Origin: GCA-2732755 sp965228265 | GTDB lineage: Bacteria > Planctomycetota > Phycisphaerae > Phycisphaerales > UBA1924 | Length of the DNA stretch: 64,000 nt | Reading direction: 5' to 3' | NCBI GenBank assembly: GCA_965228265.1 | Contig: OZ245804.1 | Coordinates: forward strand, 1,488,001 to 1,552,000 | Shown here: positions 58,942-64,000 of the stretch, in pieces | Position numbering within the stretch: position 1 is the stretch's first letter | Layout: each line of letters starts with the position of its first letter | Translations under genes and position numbers: made by a program | Notes under the pieces: model-generated | The model's database searches: none | What the model saw: the letters and a program-made list of their open reading frames with translations, nothing else | What the model was told of the DNA's origin: nothing

Positions 58942-60066
58942 GTGATTTCACACACGATACCGATATTTGACGCCCACCTCGACCTCGCGTTTCTGGCCGA
59001 GCTCGGGCGGGACATGACCCAGCCTCTCGACCCGGCTGCCGGTCCGACGCCACCCGCAGCCGTCACGCTGCCCGAGCTGGCCGCCGGCGGGGTCCGGGCT
59101 TGCCTGGGCACGATCTTCCTCGAAGCCACCGACGCACCCACACCGGGCGAGGAAGCCGCCTGCTATCCGCCGGGTAACGCGAAAGAGGCCTACTTCAAGG
59201 GTGTCAACCAGCTCAACCGCTACCACCTCTGGCGGAAGATGGGGCTGATCGAGTTCTTCGACGATGAATCTCCCTCTCCCCTCGGGGGAGAGGGCCGGGG
59301 TGGGGGGGCTTCTGAAAGTTCAGAATCAAAGACATCCCCTCATCCGTCCGCTTCGCGGTCACCTTCTCCCCAAGTGGGAGAAGGAGAAAAACTCAAGCTC
59401 GGCATCCTGATGGAGGGCGCCGACCCGATCATCGAGCCGCACCATCTGAGCTTCTGGGCGGGTCGCGGCGTGGTGGCGATCAGCCTTTCGTGGGCGGTCG
59501 AGTCGCGCTACGCGGGGGGCAACTCCACGAGCGTCGGCCTCTCCGAACTCGGCAGGCAACTGCTCGACGAGATGGCGCGCCTGAACATCGTCCTCGATCT
59601 CTCGCACCTCTCCCAGCGCGCCACCTACGACGCGATCGACCGCACGGACGTTCGCATCTGCGCGACGCACTCGAATTGCCGGGCGCTGCTCGGCGAGAAG
59701 AACAACCCGGGCTGGCAGCGGCACGTCGACGACGACACCATCAAGACCATCGCCGGGCGTGGGGGGGTCATCGGGCTCAACCTCTTCAAGCCCTTCGTCC
59801 ATTGGCCGCTCGCCGAGGGCGCAAGGCCCGCGATCGCCAAGGCGGTCGATCACATCGACCACGTCTGCCAGCTCGTCGGCTCGGCAAAACACTCGGGCAT
59901 CGGTTCAGATCTCGACGGCGGGTTCGGCGCGCTCGATTTGCCCGAGGGCATCGACCGCGCTTCGCATCTTTCCAAAGTGCTCGACGAGCTCAGCAGCCGG
60001 GGCTACTCGGATGATGACATCCGCGCGATCGCGTATGGCAACTGGGCCGAGTTCTTCTCACTCTGA
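58942..60066 (+). CDS. Membrane dipeptidase (peptidase family M19) with repeat insertion
   Basis: Hydrolyses dipeptides with a binuclear zinc site. The 374-residue protein has FDAHLDLA (His12, Asp14), MEGADPIIEP near 156-165, LSHLSQRATYDAI, CATHSNCRAL and GIGSDLDGGFG. Residues of about 109-151 are not family sequence: they are the translation of a palindromic repeat (SPSPLGGEGRGGG, SPHPSASRSPSPQVGEGE) that keeps the frame. The rest is intact, so the enzyme could still work with an extra loop. It starts at a GTG and overlaps the 3' end of the M48 gene by nine bases. Confidence 0.85.
   Translation: MISHTIPIFDAHLDLAFLAELGRDMTQPLDPAAGPTPPAAVTLPELAAGGVRACLGTIFLEATDAPTPGEEAACYPPGNAKEAYFKGVNQLNRYHLWRKMGLIEFFDDESPSPLGGEGRGGGASESSESKTSPHPSASRSPSPQVGEGEKLKLGILMEGADPIIEPHHLSFWAGRGVVAISLSWAVESRYAGGNSTSVGLSELGRQLLDEMARLNIVLDLSHLSQRATYDAIDRTDVRICATHSNCRALLGEKNNPGWQRHVDDDTIKTIAGRGGVIGLNLFKPFVHWPLAEGARPAIAKAVDHIDHVCQLVGSAKHSGIGSDLDGGFGALDLPEGIDRASHLSKVLDELSSRGYSDDDIRAIAYGNWAEFFSL
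59266..59394. repeat. In-frame palindromic repeat inside the M19 gene
   Basis: Two palindromic parts, CCTCTCCCCTCGGGGGAGAGGG and, further on, CCCTCATCCG...CACCTTCTCCCCAAGTGGGAGAAGGAG (split by a GCTTCGCGG core). The second matches the left half of the intergenic repeat at 20031-20147. The block replaces no conserved motif and leaves the frame open. Confidence 0.8.
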
Positions 60067-61029
60067 TTCAGTGTCATTCTGAGCGAGTTCGAGTGCCTCG
60101 GCCTGACAGTGGGCACACCAGAGCACGGGCGTGTCGAGCAGGCTGACCGAGCCGCTGCCGTGGTTGGGCGGGCCAAGCCTGGCGAGGCGGTCGAGCATGC
60201 GGGTCTGGTACACACTCTCCTTCATGACGTACTCGTCGGAGTTCTGTGTGTAGGCGTACTCGGTGCGGAGCAGGTCGTTGATCCTGCTGATGCGTGTGTC
60301 GCTGGCGGGGTGTGTGCTGAGCCACTCGGGCTGGCTCGAGCCGCCCGATGCGCGCTTGAGCGTTTCCATGACCAGTTTCTGGCCCACGGGGTTGTACCCG
60401 GCGCGGGCCATGTAGCGCATGCCCAGCATGTCGGCTTCGAGTTCCTCGTCGCGGCCGTACTTCAAGAGGACGACGTTCCCGCCGAAGGCGAGCGCGGGGA
60501 TCCCGATCTCGCCGTACTTGCGCACCTCACTGTCCTCGTCGGCGGCCCCGACGACGAGCGCCGCGACAGCCATGCCGATGTTGAATCCGAGCTGCTTGCT
60601 GATGCGCTGGTTGCCGTGACGGGCCGTCACATGACCGATCTCGTGCCCGATGACGCCCGCCATCTCGGCCTCGCTCGTGAGCTTGTCCGCCAGTCCGCGT
60701 GAGAGATACACCTGACCGCCGGGGAGCGCAAACGCGTTGATGACCGCCGAGTCAAGCAGCGTGAACTCCCACGGCAACTCGGGGACACCCTCCTCGATGC
60801 CGCCGAGTAGTCGAGCGCCCACCTCGTCGACGTAGGCCTGCGCCTCGCTGTCGGGGGTCTCGCCTCCAAACTCGGCCGTCATGCCCGGTGCGGCTTCGGC
60901 GCCCATGGCGACCTCGCGGTCCCATGACAGCAGCGTGAGCGAACGGGCACCGGTCGCGGGATTGGTCGAGCAACCCGTGCCCAGCGAGAGACCAACAAGA
61001 GTCAGGACGACAAAGAGCAGGCGATTCAT
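60058..61029 (-). CDS. M48-family metalloprotease lipoprotein
   Basis: The 323-residue protein has a lipoprotein signal with lipobox GTGC (Cys20), the M48 zinc site HEIGH (129-133) and the third ligand in EELEADMLGM. It resembles BepA/LoiP-type periplasmic proteases that help assemble outer-membrane proteins. The C-terminal 50 residues contain WCAHC, an unusual Cys pair for this family. The ATG at 61029 follows GGAGGAATCC. It is divergent from menG. Confidence 0.87.
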   Translation of the reverse strand: MNRLLFVVLTLVGLSLGTGCSTNPATGARSLTLLSWDREVAMGAEAAPGMTAEFGGETPDSEAQAYVDEVGARLLGGIEEGVPELPWEFTLLDSAVINAFALPGGQVYLSRGLADKLTSEAEMAGVIGHEIGHVTARHGNQRISKQLGFNIGMAVAALVVGAADEDSEVRKYGEIGIPALAFGGNVVLLKYGRDEELEADMLGMRYMARAGYNPVGQKLVMETLKRASGGSSQPEWLSTHPASDTRISRINDLLRTEYAYTQNSDEYVMKESVYQTRMLDRLARLGPPNHGSGSVSLLDTPVLWCAHCQAEALELAQNDTESE

Positions 61030-61082
61030 GGGGATTCCTCCGGACATCCACCAAGGGTATTCGCCCGAACCTACCATCGGCT

Positions 61083-61880
61083 GTGAGTTCTTCTTCATCC
61101 CAAGCCGAAGCCAATCCCGAGGCCCAGAGCGAGGCGTGGTCACGCGATCAGCTCGCTCAGAACCCGCACGAGCGGGCCGACAAGCCCGAACGCGTGCGCC
61201 GCATGTTCGCCGCGATCGCGCGGAGCTACGACCTCAACAACCGGCTCCATTCATTCGGGCGGGATCAGGCGTGGCGCAAGGCCGCGGTGAAGCTCGCGGA
61301 CGTGCGCGAGGGTGAGGAAGTCCTCGACTGCGCCTGCGGCACGGGCGACCTGACACTCGCATTCGCCAGGACCGGCGCCAAACGCGTCGTCGGCACGGAC
61401 TTCACGCAGGAGATGCTCGACATCGCGGGCACCAAGCTCGCCGATCAATCGGGCCGCGTGACGTTCCAGCAGGCCGACGCGATGAACCTGCCCTTCGACG
61501 ACGATTCGTTCGACATCGTCTCCATCGCCTTCGGCATCCGCAACGTCGCCGACCCGGCACGCGCGATCGCGGAATTCCACCGCGTCCTTCGCCCCGGCGG
61601 ACGCGTGGTGATTCTGGAGTTCGACGAGCCCCGCAATCCGCTCATCCGGCTTGGCAACGATCTGTACACCAAGCACATCATGCCGATGACCGCGACCCTG
61701 ATCGCGCGCGACCGGAGCGGTGCGTATCGCTATCTGCCCAAGAGCGTCGAGACGTTCATGAAGCGCGAGGCGATGCAGAGCGCGTTGCACCAGGCCGGGT
61801 TCGGTGAACTCAAGGCCAGGCCAATGACCTTCGGCGTGTGCGTCTGCCATGTGGGCAAGAAAGAAGCCCACGCACGTTGA
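61083..61880 (+). CDS. menG: Demethylmenaquinone methyltransferase
   Basis: Methylates demethylmenaquinone, the last step to menaquinone (or the ubiquinone branch as ubiE). The 265-residue protein has YDLNNRLHSFG at about 50-60, motif I DCACGTGDLT, VDIAG-like second strand and FGIRNVADPARAI. Its hydrophilic N-terminal extension of about 35 residues is longer than usual. It begins at a GTG. Its last codons form part of the hairpin at 61867-61890. Confidence 0.9.
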   Translation: MSSSSSQAEANPEAQSEAWSRDQLAQNPHERADKPERVRRMFAAIARSYDLNNRLHSFGRDQAWRKAAVKLADVREGEEVLDCACGTGDLTLAFARTGAKRVVGTDFTQEMLDIAGTKLADQSGRVTFQQADAMNLPFDDDSFDIVSIAFGIRNVADPARAIAEFHRVLRPGGRVVILEFDEPRNPLIRLGNDLYTKHIMPMTATLIARDRSGAYRYLPKSVETFMKREAMQSALHQAGFGELKARPMTFGVCVCHVGKKEAHAR

Positions 61881-61890
61881 TGCGTGGGCC
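61867..61890 (-). terminator. Hairpin at the menG 3' end, terminator of the PEP-CTERM gene
   Basis: GCCCACGCAC/GTGCGTGGGC pairing spans the menG stop codon. On the minus strand it is followed by TTCTTTCTT, so it would terminate the PEP-CTERM gene at 61921 and could also shape the menG mRNA end. Confidence 0.7.
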
Positions 61891-61920
61891 TCGATGATTC
61901 ATTGAATCACGCCGGTCGGC

Positions 61921-62496
61921 TTAGCGACGACGACGGATCGCGGCGACGCCGCCAAGACCAAGAAGCGCAAGGCTGCTCGGAGCGGGGACGGTCGTCCAGG
62001 TGCCGAGGTAGGTGGCGCCGGTGATGTCGTCATCCGAATCAGCGGCGAAGTAGATGTCGCCGGAAACGCCGCTGTTCAGTGCTTCGGCGTAATCGGCGGG
62101 ATCGAGCGACCAGGTGGCCGTGCCGCTGAACGCGACCTGACCGGCGGTGAAGTCGCTGGTGGCGTCGTCGGTGTAGCTCCAGACGTTCAGGCCGAAGCTG
62201 CCGCTCGAGTTGAACAGGCCGGGGGTACTGTCGGAGCCGTTGGCGGCGCTGGTGAGGTCACCCACACCACCCGACTCAAAGATGCTGCCCGTACCGGCAG
62301 CGTTGAAGAAGTCGGCGAGCAGGAACCCGGTGGTGTCCGAACCCGAGATGGTGGCCGCCGAGAGGCCCGGCAGCGCGGTGATCGTGATCTCGTTGGCGAC
62401 CGAGAGGTCAACGATCAGCAGATCGTCGGCCTGGGCGCCGGTAGCGATGAAGGCCATAGCAGTCGATGCAATGATGCCGCTCTTGATGGAACTCAT
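61921..62496 (-). CDS. PEP-CTERM protein
   Basis: The 191-residue protein has a signal peptide (cleavage near Ala24), an Asp-, Ser- and Gly-rich body and the end VPAPSSLALLGLGGVAAIRRRR, a textbook PEP-CTERM tail. Exosortase should cut or transfer it at the surface. The ATG at 62496 follows GGGAGA. The body has no recognised domain; a beta-sandwich is likely. Its upstream region carries a perfect 8-bp hairpin (62557-62580). Confidence 0.88.
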   Translation of the reverse strand: MSSIKSGIIASTAMAFIATGAQADDLLIVDLSVANEITITALPGLSAATISGSDTTGFLLADFFNAAGTGSIFESGGVGDLTSAANGSDSTPGLFNSSGSFGLNVWSYTDDATSDFTAGQVAFSGTATWSLDPADYAEALNSGVSGDIYFAADSDDDITGATYLGTWTTVPAPSSLALLGLGGVAAIRRRR

Positions 62497-62840
62497 GAAT
62501 CCAGTCTCCCTTGATATAGTCCCGACTCGCCATGAACAAGCCGGTGCCACACTCAACGTCCCGCCAAACAGAGCGGGACGTATGAAATGAGCGTACAGGA
62601 ACCCATCTGCTCAGATCCAGTTCTTTCCCCCGGAATAAGGAGGAAAGGACGAATGCATTCGAATATTTGAGTCCTGTTTGGTGGTCCCGAGTGTGGCAAG
62701 GCGTGGGTGACAGTGCACCGCTCCTGTATGGAGCATGGGTGTTGCGTTGTGACGCGAGAGTCAACCAGAGCAAAGAGAAACCCCCGCAGATTTCTGCGGG
62801 GGCTGATGATCTCCATTCACGTCCGAGATGTCTGACGATC
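62497..62840. other. Intergenic region of 344 bases between two PEP-CTERM genes
   Basis: This is the largest gene-free stretch. It holds a CGTCCCGC/GCGGGACG hairpin (62557-62580) in the presumed leader of the downstream gene and a perfect 12-base palindrome CGAATGCATTCG (62650-62661) in an AT-rich part. The terminator at 62775-62802 is also here. I see no open frame with coding bias and no RNA gene in the rest. Confidence 0.6.
62775..62802 (-). terminator. Terminator after the PEP-CTERM gene at 62841
   Basis: On the minus strand CCCCCGCAGA-AATCTGCGGGGG is followed by TTTCTC. Located 39 bases beyond the stop. Confidence 0.75.
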
Positions 62841-63959
62841 TCAGCGTCGGCGACGCATCACCGAGATGCCGCCAAGACCGAGAACTGCCAGGCTGCTCGG
62901 GGCGGGGATGTGGACGACCCAGCTTTCCGAGCCTCCAAGACCACCCCAGCCGGCGATCCACTGACCGTCGGGCGAGATGTCCGAAACAAACGCGAAGCTG
63001 AAACCTGCGGGGTAGGCGATGCCCTTGCTGTCGAGGTAGTCAGACACAGTCATCGTCCCGACACCCTCTTCCCAGATGAAGCCGTTGCCGAAGGTCGCGG
63101 GTCCGAAGCCCCACGTGCCGCCGCCGATGAGCGAGCCGTCGGCGTTGGTCGTGGCCGCAGCCATGAATCGGTCAGCCCCCGAAGCGAGGTTGGGGATGAG
63201 CTCGGTCGTGTTCGTGGTGGTGTTGTAGCGGTACGCGGTCCCGGGAGCAGCGAAGCTGCCGACGCCCATGCCGACGACGTACTGGCCGTCGCTCGAGACA
63301 TCGAAAGCTTCCTGCGCGGGAGTGGTTCCGTCGGGGAGGTAGATGAGTTCCTGCGTCCCATTGACCCAGGCGGCACCCTGCCTGCCGTTGCCGTCCTGCC
63401 AGCCCGCAGCGACCGAACCGTCGTAGCTGAGCGCGGTGGCTCGGCTGGAAGTGCCGACCTGTGCGGTACCGAGGCTGAACATGCCGACGCCATCGGTCCA
63501 CTGCGTAGCGTGCGCGTCGGCTGAGCCCTGCGAGGTCCAGCCGAGACCGATGACGGAGTTGCCATCGCCCGACATGCCCCAGCCGCTGGAGATCTCGGAA
63601 TCGAGCTGTGCGCCGATGCCGGGAATGCCGCCTAAGCCGGTCCAGGTGCCGGTGTTCATGTCGTATCGGCTCATCTCGTGATAGCCCTGCGCCGCGTTCC
63701 AGGTGGTGCCGCTGATGTACCGGCCATCATCCGAGATGCCGCCCTCACCGCCCACACCGTTGCCCGGGGTGACGCCGCCGATGCCGAACGCGCCGCCAGC
63801 GGGGGTCCATGCGAAGTACTGACCGTCACCGAAGGTGGAGCCCGACGCGGTGCCCACGTTGCTGATGCCGTCAATCCGGCCCATCGGGACCTCATAGAAC
63901 TGCGCCTGTGCCGAGCCCGCTGTGACGAGCAGAGCAGCGATCATCGTGGTCTTCTTCAT
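62841..63959 (-). CDS. PEP-CTERM protein with HAF-like repeats
   Basis: The 372-residue protein has a signal peptide (cleavage near Ala19) and repeated units such as GISDDGRYISGTTWN, GMSGDGNSVIGLGW, ALSYDGSVAAGWQD, DVSSDGQYVVGMGV and DISPDGQWIAGWGG. These have the same period as HAF or PD40 repeats and should fold as a beta-propeller. The C-terminus IPAPSSLAVLGLGGISVMRRRR is a PEP-CTERM tail. It is related in layout to the protein at 49721. The upstream part is cut by the window edge only beyond its promoter; GGAGAG lies before the ATG. Confidence 0.87.
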   Translation of the reverse strand: MKKTTMIAALLVTAGSAQAQFYEVPMGRIDGISNVGTASGSTFGDGQYFAWTPAGGAFGIGGVTPGNGVGGEGGISDDGRYISGTTWNAAQGYHEMSRYDMNTGTWTGLGGIPGIGAQLDSEISSGWGMSGDGNSVIGLGWTSQGSADAHATQWTDGVGMFSLGTAQVGTSSRATALSYDGSVAAGWQDGNGRQGAAWVNGTQELIYLPDGTTPAQEAFDVSSDGQYVVGMGVGSFAAPGTAYRYNTTTNTTELIPNLASGADRFMAAATTNADGSLIGGGTWGFGPATFGNGFIWEEGVGTMTVSDYLDSKGIAYPAGFSFAFVSDISPDGQWIAGWGGLGGSESWVVHIPAPSSLAVLGLGGISVMRRRR

Positions 63960-64000
63960 CTGAGTCTCTCCGTATTCGGGGTCTCTTCTGCATGAGTTCT

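Noticed and set aside
62530..62560. RpoN-type promoter (TGGCAC ... TTG) upstream of the PEP-CTERM gene
   Set aside because: The distance between the GG and GC elements is one base short of the strict 10-base requirement and the GC is replaced.

Overview
The window is GC-rich bacterial chromosome with dense, mostly short-spaced genes and frequent GTG and TTG starts. Several features point to a planctomycete of the class Phycisphaerae. There are four secreted proteins ending in a PEP-CTERM-like tail (Pro-rich motif, hydrophobic helix, Arg run), a GC-type dockerin protein, a DUF1559-type pseudopilin, an FHA-GspE fusion ATPase, and lipid A/heptose genes together with menaquinone methylation and a cbb3 oxidase. 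This assignment is inference from gene content; no rRNA is present.

Layout. 1-6.1 kb: coaX, a TrmE-like GTPase, an RluA pseudouridine synthase and a TPR lipoprotein. 6.2-15.7 kb: a glycosyltransferase, serS, the FHA-GspE ATPase, a PEP-CTERM protein, a nitrilase, and a maf / membrane protein / lpxK / hldE / ASCH run for envelope and housekeeping work. 15.7-18.6 kb (minus strand): an oxidoreductase, rplS, trmD and rpsP. 18.7-29.3 kb: a PD40 beta-propeller protein, then an Rrf2 regulator divergent from a complete cbb3 oxidase operon (fused ccoNO, ccoQ-like, ccoP, ccoG, fixH-like, a SafE-like protein, ccoI, ccoS). 29.3-32.4 kb: two TPR-sulfotransferases tail to tail. 32.4-33.85 kb: tRNA-Leu(UAA) followed by an AT-rich two-gene segment closed by a 15-bp copy of the tRNA 5' end, a probable small island.

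33.9-42.4 kb: a LOG-family protein, a pseudopilin, crcB, a PH-domain protein, a class IV aminotransferase lacking its PLP lysine beside a P-loop sulfotransferase-like gene, a methyltransferase, a serine hydrolase and thrS. 42.6-48.7 kb: a PadR regulator with its membrane partner, nrdR, a lipoprotein, a UDG-family protein, CoA-transferase subunit A, a b562-like protein, a HAD hydrolase and a YHS protein. 48.9-50.9 kb: dockerin and PEP-CTERM secreted proteins. 51-55.3 kb: an unknown 445-residue protein, feoAB with a small membrane partner, and a rhodanese. 55.3-58.1 kb: CoA-transferase subunit B, three small paralogous membrane proteins and an HhH protein. 58.1-64 kb: a membrane protein, an M19 dipeptidase carrying an in-frame repeat insertion, an M48 lipoprotein protease, menG and two PEP-CTERM proteins.

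Intergenic gaps repeatedly hold paired hairpins (REP/BIME-like) of at least three unrelated sequence families. The same type of repeat has entered the M19 coding sequence. A 15-bp dyad shared by the feoA and PD40 promoters is a candidate metal-regulator box. No CRISPR array, integrase, transposase or rRNA was seen.
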